From NCBI GenBank assembly GCA_965227645.1, contig OZ245773.1:434001-498000 (forward strand): a DNA stretch of 64,000 nucleotides, read 5' to 3'. Source of the DNA: Flavimaribacter sp024343425 (lineage in GTDB: Bacteria > Pseudomonadota > Alphaproteobacteria > Rhizobiales > Rhizobiaceae). This document shows, in pieces, positions 10,401 to 16,879 of the stretch. Each line of letters opens with the position of its first letter. Position 1 is the first letter of the stretch. The translations under genes were made by a program, and so were the position numbers. The notes beneath the pieces are model-generated. The model ran no database searches. It worked only from the letters and a program-made list of their open reading frames with translations, and was not told where the DNA came from.

Positions 10401-10810
10401 GTAATGGCTTCGCCTTCGACGTTTTCCTGGACGACGCCGTCTTCATCGCGCCACAGGCGCATGTCGGAACCGGCGCCGTACAGGCTGAAGCGCGTATGCC
10501 CCCTGTTGAAACCGATCGTCTCGTCATGCTTGCCGCCATTGTCGGGGTCGAAGACACGCAAATAAAGCGCGCCTGCATCCTCCGGCGCCGAAAAGCGGAT
10601 GAATTGCCGGAAGTCGTGATCGCCCTCGATCCGGCGCGCGGCCGGGCCGAAGGTCACGAGCGCCCGGGTGTCGGCGTATTCATTGTCCTGAGCGAGCGCC
10701 GTACCGTGCGAACCGCCAGGCGTGATCTGGACCGGCAGGGTTGCAAGCAGGAACGCCGCGGAGGCGAAGGCGTGTTTGAAGAGGGATGCGCGCATATACG
10801 AAAATGTCAT
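4472..10810 (-). CDS. Giant secreted PKD-repeat protein (about 20 PKD domains)
   Basis: This 2112-residue protein has an N-terminal signal peptide (hydrophobic run about 12-28, then GTALAQD) and a head region of about 300 residues closely matching the head of the 953-aa neighbour. About 20 tandem PKD (polycystic kidney disease, Ig-like) units follow, each recognised by a WDFGDG-type core about 25 residues before an H.Y..PG.Y.V.L.V.D strand. Some cores are degenerate (WSFSDG, WNFRDG, WDIQNT, WRLNDG). No membrane anchor, sortase motif or autotransporter domain is seen at the C-terminus. PKD arrays usually act as extended spacers or binding stalks outside the cytoplasm. Its ATG overlaps the stop of the 953-aa gene (ATGA), so the two are translationally coupled. 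Binding partner unknown. Confidence 0.9.
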   Translation of the reverse strand: MTFSYMRASLFKHAFASAAFLLATLPVQITPGGSHGTALAQDNEYADTRALVTFGPAARRIEGDHDFRQFIRFSAPEDAGALYLRVFDPDNGGKHDETIGFNRGHTRFSLYGAGSDMRLWRDEDGVVQENVEGEAITSVEFGTDPDIDDTWQGLFVFDSEDGKPTGDGRREFVLAVEGVDGDGGNVFDVAVSTSETGNVQPDALEIYSYMPTFQVSRRGTFVELRFRIPDSAKSLVVENYDSAGGHVAYAGRFRTVPIDASRKSEWSRSRVELDASEPGRMGSVTMAEGGETPNDVTVFIGAPVNGDDAVEQPVAIELPLRVFAPYPRPEAAFNLQPGVCGDMTFDASASLDPRGGPLAWSWRLNDGDELLSGAEIQQSFEEPGDYPARLEVFNESGMIASGSATDFSFFVKPPPVARLEAPILVAQGADVLFDGTGSTTQPRPNGNHISRYHWRMGDGGEVVQNEGDPDFGKPVYIYENHGVFTVELTVTDSAGNPCDSTSVTHQVTVNAKPLAETGGDRRIAFGDVIAFDAGDPTGPDGDTHQFAWDFGDGATATGAKVEHTYQKPGTYAVSLRVDDGKGAENSISTDTSSVFVNASPDGAAAVIPDMMQPNTPEIFDASGAFDSDGEITAIEWSFSDGVTTDKTAFKHMFRDPGDYTVTLKLTDDSNLGNAVTEITKTISVPDPGNIAPVADPGGDRQALVGEIVTFDGSASSDADGSILDYRWDFGDGQVGDRLTVDHAYHKPGAYTVTLEVTDDSGRENATSAASFTIVVANRDNQSPIVTAGGDRAAFVNEIIEFDASASIDVDGNLMSVDWDFGDGGVASGKTAFHSYAEPGDYLVSVIVSDDSGLRGAVTARQFTVAVTHAPNEAPRSDIPQTLRLKTKVPHQFDASAAQDPDGNIISFAWDFGDGGASHRPVVDHVYDRPGVYEGSLTLTDDSGLPSGVTVRDFKVYVEKKPNEAPIAEAGADITAIVGERVDFDGGASTDADSSIVSYHWDFGNGKTAIGQKRSIAYFDPGTYEVVLTVTDNSGQANASGSDNLTVTVNDRPNTMPVARVPKDRPAAIDEAIEFSAAESEDPDGNILSYEWDFGDGNTATGREVSHLYEKSGTYVARLTIRDDSGLENQNSISERTIVINEPPVAEAGPDQHVTASEVIFDASQSYDLDGEIISYEWDFGDGQRGTGQMVAHTYRAPGVYDVGLYIVDSSGTIRNDASDTMTVIVNALPVADAGFDVVTAPGETLTFDGRRSSDPDGEIARYLWNFRDGNEAQGDVVSHAFSTPGYYSVELRIYDDTGHEEATDFSQILITVNDQPTAEAGPDLSVAPGEAFILSGAGSTDRDGSITSWRWDIQNTEETLEGETVEHSFEEPGIYTITLTVTDDSIASNRTAQDELTVEVNHEPVAEAGHDIVSDQLRIVFNAGASADPDNDGLTYMWDFGDGSKAAGAEVEHVYETGGVYPVLLTTDDGRGLANSTDTDALTVSINRTPVAVAGDDKQACVGDIFVFDASSSVDPDNGLLLYEWDFGDGNTSTIINPTKVYEDPGVFRVRLSVRDESGLANATHSDEALMTVLPAPEAHAGADIEVCAGTPIRFDGTESSDVDGVVNRFSWDFGDGQTGGGDRPEHIYYDAGVYRVSLQIEGDNLGLCSPISTDDIQVTVLQAPVAVVNGPTSVAAGEEVTFDGFGSSLEGGVIAAYEWDFGDGLVASGGKVSHVFEKPGLYHVRLQASATEDLGGCASTETIHLVTVNAAPMAQIDAAPVIEVNKPLVLSGAGSSDPDGGISEYAWNLGDGDVASGVEIRHIWREPGLYAVTLKVDDGTGLANAADEALFEVTVLPAPASEIDGPAIACVGEPAPFALTNLPEGADSSRAAWTFGDGSGAEGETAAHAYAKSGVYSVNAILPVERAGEVLQTPVSRSITINRPPVAIIDVVRKTCAGEDIVFEASRSFDPDGEAIAYHWDFGDGTVAEGPTAEHSYGEPGSYRAVLTVTDATGSQCAATEQAVEIFVNAPPVADAGPDIDLLIGGAHDSLVLDAGRSTDADGDHLEYYWILSNGLELDGEKARVEFSEPGVVEVELTAGDPHGLACSISTDVMTIRTRTREASTTLSHLE

Positions 10811-13668
10811 TTTTCTGCGCCTGCCTCCCTGACCGTGACGGTGAACGCCGCCTCGCTCGTCTTCGGTTCCTCGCCGTCGTCGGTCACGACCAGCCGCACT
10901 TCATAGTCTCCCGGATCATGAAATGCATGGTAGGGCCGTCGGTCGGGCGATTTGCCGCCGTCTCCAAAGTCCCACTGATATCGCATGATGTTCCCGTCCG
11001 GATCGTAGGACGGCGAACCGTCGAACCGGACAATCTCCTGCACGCTGACTAAAAGGTTTCCGCCCGCGATCGCCACGGGTTCCATGTTTTCCGCCGGCAG
11101 CACGGTTATGGTTAGACTGTCTTCGTGTTCGAGACGATCGCCGCTACGGCCGTCATCGGTGATTTTCAGTCCGACGCGATAGGTTCCCGGAAACTGATAG
11201 ATATGTCGCGTGTCGACGCCTGTGGATCGATTACCGTCTCCGAAATCCCATTCATAGGCGATGATCGAGCCATCCGGATCGGTCGAGCCGGAGGCGCTCA
11301 GCGGGATAGAGGAACCGGCGACCGCTGTTATGTCCTCACCGGCGTCCGCTGTCGGTCTCTCATTGGGTCTGTGGGCGACTTCGACCTGAAAGTCGATCGT
11401 GCTCGATTGCTTGTTCAGAACGCCATTGTCAGTGAGCGTCAGCTTTGCATCGTACACGCCCGGCGCGTCGTAGCGGTGTTCGATGACTGGGCCCAGCCCG
11501 ACGGTCCCGTCCCCGAAATTCCATTCCCAGGCGATGATCGAGCCGTCGCGATCGTCGGCTTCAGACGCGTCGAAACGCAGCGGCTCGTGGGCCATCGTCC
11601 GGAACCGCGACGGAAAATCGATGAGCGGCGCCCTGTTGTCCGGAGGCGCGACAGTGACGACAAGCGTATCGATGGCTTCGCCCTTGTCATTGTCCCTGAT
11701 CTTGAGCGTCACCGGATAGGCGCCGGGCTCCCAGTAGGTGTGACTGACTTTTGGCGTGTTCGCGCCTGTGGCGTCGCCGAAATCCCAGTCGTAAACGAGA
11801 ACCGAACCGTCGCTGTCCGATGACCTGCTTGCGTCAAGCGCGAACGGCTTGCCGACGGCGGCGGCGCGATCCGGTCCGGCGACGGCCTGAGGCTCCATAT
11901 TGGCGGCGTCGCGCACGGTGACGGTGATTGTTTCAGAATCCCTGGCTGTGTCAAAGGCAGAATCGTCGAGGACAGACAGCGTGACTTCATAGGCGCCGGG
12001 CCGGTGCCAGGCGTGCTCGGTCACCTGGCGAATGGATTCGGTCCCGTCGCCGAAATTCCAATGATGATAGGTCACAGAGCCGTCGGGATCATGGGATGCG
12101 GAGGCGTCGAATTTCGCGATCTCGCCAGTCAGCAATTCGCGATCTCCGCCGGCGTCCGCGACCGGCGGCGCGTTGATCTCTATGGTTCCCGTTATGCTGC
12201 CTGTATTGCAGGGATTGTCGGCGGAATCGACAACAGTCAGGCCGATCGTGTAGTCGCCGAATTTTCTGTAGGCATGGACAGGCTTGCCGAAATCCGGATC
12301 GCCCTCGCGCTGGACAAGCCTGTCGCCGTCTCCGAAGTCCCAATGGTATTCAACGATGTGGTTGCCGGCCGGCCGATCGACTGTCGATGAGGCCGTAGCG
12401 TCAAACTGCACCTCGGCGTCTTGCGCTGCGAGAGACGGATTTTCAAAGGCGGCCACGGGACGGGGCTTTACGTAGAAGGGGAAGTCGAAGGCGTCCCCGC
12501 TTGCCACCATGTCCGTATCGTCGAACACTTCCAGGCGCCCCGTATGGTCTCCCGGTTTGTCAAAAACATGGGTCAGCACCGCGCCGGGTATCCAGGGGCC
12601 TTGACCGTCGAACCGCCAGAAGTGGGTGAGCGGATCCGTGTCGGGATCGATGGAGGCGGACGCGCCGAAGCGCATTTCCAGACAGGCCGTCTGGCGCTTG
12701 TTGAAGCTCGTCAATGGCCGTCGATTGAACGGAAATACCCGGAGCGGAAGCTCAACCGGCACAGGAGTCGCGACGGAATTTGCACCGTCCATCGGCGCGC
12801 CTGCGAAAACGGTCAGATCGTTCGGCGACTCGTTGCCTCCGGCGAAGGTCACCGATCCGAGGCGGCCCGGCTCGTCGGCCTCCAGTGCAATCCTGTCGCG
12901 TATCCACTCGCTTTTGTTGGATGCTCCAAGCGGGAGCGAACGGAAGCGGCCCCCATAGGCGATTTCACCACGCGCCGCATCGAAATTCTCGACATCCAGC
13001 GCGTCCGCGTCCTGCGGAATTCGAAAGCGCAGTTCGACGGAAACGCCCTCTTCGGGCGACTGGAACGTCGGTACGTAGGAATAAACACTGGTTCCGTCGG
13101 GAGCGACATTTTCATTTTCCTGCCGGCTGACGAAAACGTCGAAGACGTTGCCGTCATTGCCGGACACCCCTTCTATGGCAAGCACGAATTCGCGCGCTTC
13201 GCCGCTCGCAACGCCGTCCGAGGCGTCGACCGTAAACAACGTGACCCATTGACCGTCGGTTTCGCTGTCCGACCGGAATTCGACAGAGCCGATCGGTTCG
13301 CCCATGACGGTTTCCTGAACGACGCCTTGCGGATCGCGGAAGATCGCGGCTTCGGACCCGTTTCCGTAGAGGCTGAAGCGGGTTTGCGTGTCAAAGCCCG
13401 CCAAGGGTTCGTCATGGGCGCCGCCGACATCGGGGTCGTAGACGCGGATATACAGTCGGCCGGCCTCCGACGGCGCGGAAATACGAATGAGTTGCCGATA
13501 GTCGTGGTCGCCCTCCGACTGCGCAGCGCGCGGTCCGAACGTCACCAGAAGCGGCGTGTGCGCAGTTGATTCAGGTTCTGCGGCGGGGACCGGAAGCAGG
13601 GCGCCCGCGACAAAGACTGCGGCGAGAGCCGACGCCATGGCCGGTTGCGTGCAACGGCGCAGCGGCAT
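10807..13668 (-). CDS. Secreted PKD-repeat protein (about 7 PKD domains)
   Basis: The 953-residue protein has a signal peptide (about 1-30, ending near VPAAE), a head region (about 40-320) and then about seven PKD units with cores such as WDFGDG, WNFGDG and WRFDGQ. Head and architecture parallel the 2112-aa protein downstream, so the two are paralogues that differ mainly in repeat number. The head contains conserved blocks such as EGDHDYRQ, DPDVGGAHDE, TRFSLYG, GNVFDV, YSYVPTFQ and ELPLRVF, and I cannot assign it to a named family. The start codon overlaps the FecR-protein stop by one base (TAATG) and the end overlaps the next start by four bases. Likely periplasmic or cell-surface; function inferred only as structural or binding. 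Confidence 0.9.
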   Translation of the reverse strand: MPLRRCTQPAMASALAAVFVAGALLPVPAAEPESTAHTPLLVTFGPRAAQSEGDHDYRQLIRISAPSEAGRLYIRVYDPDVGGAHDEPLAGFDTQTRFSLYGNGSEAAIFRDPQGVVQETVMGEPIGSVEFRSDSETDGQWVTLFTVDASDGVASGEAREFVLAIEGVSGNDGNVFDVFVSRQENENVAPDGTSVYSYVPTFQSPEEGVSVELRFRIPQDADALDVENFDAARGEIAYGGRFRSLPLGASNKSEWIRDRIALEADEPGRLGSVTFAGGNESPNDLTVFAGAPMDGANSVATPVPVELPLRVFPFNRRPLTSFNKRQTACLEMRFGASASIDPDTDPLTHFWRFDGQGPWIPGAVLTHVFDKPGDHTGRLEVFDDTDMVASGDAFDFPFYVKPRPVAAFENPSLAAQDAEVQFDATASSTVDRPAGNHIVEYHWDFGDGDRLVQREGDPDFGKPVHAYRKFGDYTIGLTVVDSADNPCNTGSITGTIEINAPPVADAGGDRELLTGEIAKFDASASHDPDGSVTYHHWNFGDGTESIRQVTEHAWHRPGAYEVTLSVLDDSAFDTARDSETITVTVRDAANMEPQAVAGPDRAAAVGKPFALDASRSSDSDGSVLVYDWDFGDATGANTPKVSHTYWEPGAYPVTLKIRDNDKGEAIDTLVVTVAPPDNRAPLIDFPSRFRTMAHEPLRFDASEADDRDGSIIAWEWNFGDGTVGLGPVIEHRYDAPGVYDAKLTLTDNGVLNKQSSTIDFQVEVAHRPNERPTADAGEDITAVAGSSIPLSASGSTDPDGSIIAYEWDFGDGNRSTGVDTRHIYQFPGTYRVGLKITDDGRSGDRLEHEDSLTITVLPAENMEPVAIAGGNLLVSVQEIVRFDGSPSYDPDGNIMRYQWDFGDGGKSPDRRPYHAFHDPGDYEVRLVVTDDGEEPKTSEAAFTVTVREAGAEK

Positions 13669-16097
13669 TACTGCACAAGCCTCAGGTTATTGACGTTGCC
13701 GGCGACATCGGCGATTTCGATTTCGAAAATCATTTCATCCTCCCCGATCGGAATTTCCATGCTTCCCTGATAGGCCTTCCTGATCTTGTTGAAGCGCAAG
13801 ACGCCGCTGTGTTGCTGATCGCCCGAGCGGATGTTGAAACGCGACGTCTTCGCCAGGCCGGATGCATCGGATGCTCCGATATTCAGCGAAACCAGGCTTG
13901 TTTCGCCTTTTGGCGTAATCTCGATGTTCTGCAGCGTGATCGTCGGCGCTTCGGTGTCGAAAATGACCGTGCGCTTGTCGATCGTGACCAGGCCGACCGC
14001 ATTCGTGGCGACGGTTTCAATCAGGTTCGGTCCCTGCTGCAATTCGATTTCGACATGGGCGGCGCCATTCTCCGCTCCTGCCTCCAGGCCATTGACGACG
14101 ACGGTCGCCGGTTGATCCGTCTCGACCGTCAAATGCAGCACGGGTTCAGATGTTACGAGCGGCGGCGGGCTCGAAAAATGTATCTTGGGCGCAGTGTCGA
14201 GAACAATGGCTTCGAAGGGTTCTTCGTAGGCGTGACCCGAGGGGCTCGTCACCCGGATTCCGAGGTTTTCCTCGTCGCTGGCGAGAGCAATGTTGACAAG
14301 GAAGGCGCCGTCCGGCTCCGCATAGGTTTCGGAGCGGATGGCCCCTTCGGCGTCAAGGACTGTTATTTTGGCGTCCGCCTTCACCTTGCCGGACAGCGTC
14401 AGGGTGTCGCCGGCCGTCAGAAAGCGGCCGCGCTCGTCGCGTATAAGGGCGCTGTCAAAGGCGATGTTCGTATTCTCGTCCCTGAGATAAGTGAATTTTG
14501 CAATGCGCTGCGTTTCGTTGCCGGCCCTGTCGATGGCTGTCACCGTAACGCTGTTTTCGCCTTCAACAGCCTCCATTTCATACCGGAAGCGGCCATCGGA
14601 CCCGATTTCGAAGCGGTCGCCCTCGATGATGATTTCGACTTCCGGTTCGGTTTCTCCCTCCAGAGTGACGGACGCCTTGCGAAGGATTGCATCCGGTCCG
14701 GGGGCGAGGATTTTGAGGAAGGGCGGCGTATCGTCGAACCGGACCTCGAATTTGCGCACCGTGCTCATTTGTCCCGGCAGGCCGAAGGCGTCGATCGCCG
14801 CGACGCGCCAGAAATAGCTGCCGGGATCCAGTTCAAGGTTTCCGACCTGCGCGCCGTCAATTCCAAAAAGGCTCTTCGCCATACGGTCGAAACGCGGGTC
14901 GTAGGCGATTTCCACCCAGTATTGTTCTCCGCCTCCGATCGAGTCCCACACGAGTTCGGCGTTGTTGCCGTAGATCACCGCGCCTTCATCCGGCGAAACA
15001 AGATGCACGCGACCCTGGATATTGACCTTTTCCTCAGGCGCTCTGCCGTTGCGGATCACCGCGCCCTCATTGCGGCCGAGCACCGTCGTTTCCCCTGCAG
15101 CCGTGACAGAGACAGGTTTGACGTCGAAGTTCGAAAACTTTGCGCCTGACTGGTCCTGGCTGACCCAGAAACTACCCGAGTCGATCGTGGCGTCGGCGTT
15201 CGGCAAGTTGACTTCCAGGCGGTTTCGATTGGTCTCCGATGCAAGCAAAGCGTAGAAATCGCCCTGCACGAGACTGATCTGGGCGTCTTCGCTGCGTTGC
15301 AGCGGGTCTGCGCGCATACGCTCGATGACAGCTTGAGAATTGGCGTTGAGACGCAGCCGGCTGGCGTCGCGGAACACGACCTGAGCGGTCGAACTCGACA
15401 GGGTCCTCAGCTTTTCCTGCTCATTGAGAACGGCGTTGAGTTCGCGTTGCGTCCAGCTGTTTTCCTGTATTTTCTGACCTTCGACCCAACCCTGCCGATC
15501 GCTCAGCCGCGCTTCGGCCTCGACGTCACGATTTTCCTGACTTTTCTTGCGTGCGGATTCCGCCCGGTCGATCGAACGGGACGACAGCAGAATGCTCTCT
15601 TTGTAAACGCCGTTCTGCTTTTCCCTTATCGCCTCGTCGCGCAAGGTGATTGCGTTTCGGATCAGGATGGGCGCAAACAACTGGGCGCCGGCCTCATTCG
15701 CGAGTTGAATGCTCTCAAGGGATGCGGCGAGCGCGGTGACCGCCGTTTGCAATTGGCTTGTCGGGAGTTGCAGTTCCTGGCCTTCGGCGATCTCCGTAAC
15801 GTCGCCTATGTTATTCAGGCTCAGAATAATGGGCCACAGATCCGGATCGTCGAGATATTCCGCCGCAATGTCGCGCAGATTGGCGCCAGGAAGCATGGCG
15901 ATCGTGACGAACTCGTCTTCCAGGGCGAGCGCCCCTGTCAACGCCTCGGAAGTCTGGGCAAACGCATTGGTTTCCTCTCGCTCCATAGCGGGAAGAAGAA
16001 TGGCGATTGTGGTTAGCAATGCCAAGGCAGCCGGTCGTGCCAAACGCTCAAGCTTCAAGGCGACCCAAGTTCCCCAATTTCCTGCGCCCCGCAACAC
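13668..16097 (-). CDS. LysM/FecR-domain envelope protein with Ig-like repeats
   Basis: The 809-residue protein begins with a hydrophobic segment (about 23-40) that is a signal peptide or membrane anchor. A LysM-like region follows (about 58-112: an LRDIAAEYLDDPDLWPIILSLN core, then EIAEGQELQLP). Next come a charged helical stretch (about 115-225), a FecR-type beta domain (about 235-350) and a C-terminal half of Ig-like beta domains (DTPPFLKILAPGPDAI and SSPPPLVTSEPVLHL mark strand starts). LysM suggests peptidoglycan contact. A FecR domain here is unlikely to serve a sigma factor, since no FecI-type gene is present. It is the first of the five tightly packed genes, so it may be the scaffold for the PKD proteins. 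The 240-bp region upstream is the probable promoter region. Confidence 0.85.
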   Translation of the reverse strand: MLRGAGNWGTWVALKLERLARPAALALLTTIAILLPAMEREETNAFAQTSEALTGALALEDEFVTIAMLPGANLRDIAAEYLDDPDLWPIILSLNNIGDVTEIAEGQELQLPTSQLQTAVTALAASLESIQLANEAGAQLFAPILIRNAITLRDEAIREKQNGVYKESILLSSRSIDRAESARKKSQENRDVEAEARLSDRQGWVEGQKIQENSWTQRELNAVLNEQEKLRTLSSSTAQVVFRDASRLRLNANSQAVIERMRADPLQRSEDAQISLVQGDFYALLASETNRNRLEVNLPNADATIDSGSFWVSQDQSGAKFSNFDVKPVSVTAAGETTVLGRNEGAVIRNGRAPEEKVNIQGRVHLVSPDEGAVIYGNNAELVWDSIGGGEQYWVEIAYDPRFDRMAKSLFGIDGAQVGNLELDPGSYFWRVAAIDAFGLPGQMSTVRKFEVRFDDTPPFLKILAPGPDAILRKASVTLEGETEPEVEIIIEGDRFEIGSDGRFRYEMEAVEGENSVTVTAIDRAGNETQRIAKFTYLRDENTNIAFDSALIRDERGRFLTAGDTLTLSGKVKADAKITVLDAEGAIRSETYAEPDGAFLVNIALASDEENLGIRVTSPSGHAYEEPFEAIVLDTAPKIHFSSPPPLVTSEPVLHLTVETDQPATVVVNGLEAGAENGAAHVEIELQQGPNLIETVATNAVGLVTIDKRTVIFDTEAPTITLQNIEITPKGETSLVSLNIGASDASGLAKTSRFNIRSGDQQHSGVLRFNKIRKAYQGSMEIPIGEDEMIFEIEIADVAGNVNNLRLVQ

Positions 16098-16337
16098 AGT
16101 ACAGACGAAGCATATGTGATTACAACTGGAAACTTGGACGCCGCATGTGCTGCAATCCGGTGTTACTTGCTATTTACGCATCCGGTAACAGAAAATTTAT
16201 GTGAAACAACAAACGCCGCCGCAGTCTGTACTTTGTCTGATTATGCTGATTGGCCAACCTGGAGGCGAGCCCTCTGAGTCGAAAGACGTTACGACAGTCT
16301 GACGTCAGGCGCCGCCGGACGGACGTTTCCAGTGTAG

Positions 16338-16817
16338 TCAGTGCTGCTCTGACGTATGCTTTGCAAGTTCCATGCGGGCGTTCGCCAATTCGCGCGTGGC
16401 GTTGGTGATGTCCTTCGCGAGCAGTTGCATGACATGGATGCCGATATTCGGAAATTCCGTAATCAGGCCGAGGAAGTACTCTTTCTTGATATTGAGCGCC
16501 TCCAGCCTTCCCTTCGCCCTGACGGTGGCCGAGCGGGGCGCATTGCACAGGATGGCCAATTCACCGATAAGAGCGTTCTTTCCCACTTCGGCGACCGGAA
16601 TTTCCTCTCCGTCCTTTTCAAAAATCACATCGGCGTTTCCGTCGAGAACCACGTAGGCGTTGTCGCCTTCCTTGCCTTGCTTGAAAATGATTTGTCCGTC
16701 GCTGAAAGTCACACGCTCGGACGAAAAAGCGAGCAGTTTGAGTTTGGCTGGATCAACCCCGGCAAACAGCGGGATGGTTCGAAGCATTTCAACTTCGCTG
16801 TTGAGGGTGCTTTTCAT
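16338..16817 (-). CDS. Cyclic-nucleotide-binding domain protein (stand-alone)
   Basis: The 159-residue protein consists of one cNMP-binding beta-barrel (about 15-130) and a short C-terminal helix. The phosphate-binding cassette IGELAILCNAPRSATVRA carries the invariant Gly-Glu and Arg that bind the ribose and cyclic phosphate. There is no helix-turn-helix, so it is not a Crp-type regulator but a binding protein that must signal through a partner. It sits 62 bases downstream of the ABC-like gene and about 240 bases upstream of the FecR/PKD/adenylate cyclase set, all on one strand. This suggests it reads the cAMP made by that cyclase. Start ATG at 16817 has a GAGG ribosome site. Confidence 0.88.
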   Translation of the reverse strand: MKSTLNSEVEMLRTIPLFAGVDPAKLKLLAFSSERVTFSDGQIIFKQGKEGDNAYVVLDGNADVIFEKDGEEIPVAEVGKNALIGELAILCNAPRSATVRAKGRLEALNIKKEYFLGLITEFPNIGIHVMQLLAKDITNATRELANARMELAKHTSEQH

Positions 16818-16879
16818 CAGCTGCGCCTCGATCTGCTGACAATCAAAAAATAACAGGGATCAATATATAGCACCAATCT

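Noticed and set aside
4472..10810. CRISPR-like regular repeats
   Set aside because: The repeated strings are about 17 bases and recur at about 270 bases within a protein-coding frame; they encode PKD cores, not repeats with 30-40 base spacers.
13566..15149. 527-aa open frame on the plus strand
   Set aside because: It lies antisense to the FecR-domain gene, has no family motif and no ribosome site. It reflects high GC leaving the opposite frame open.
13668..16097. FecI-FecR iron signalling
   Set aside because: No ECF sigma factor or TonB receptor is adjacent, and the protein is far longer than a FecR anti-sigma factor.
16098..16337. Crp-type binding site before the FecR gene
   Set aside because: I looked for TGTGA-N6-TCACA and found only half-site matches (TGTGA near 16115 and 16200).
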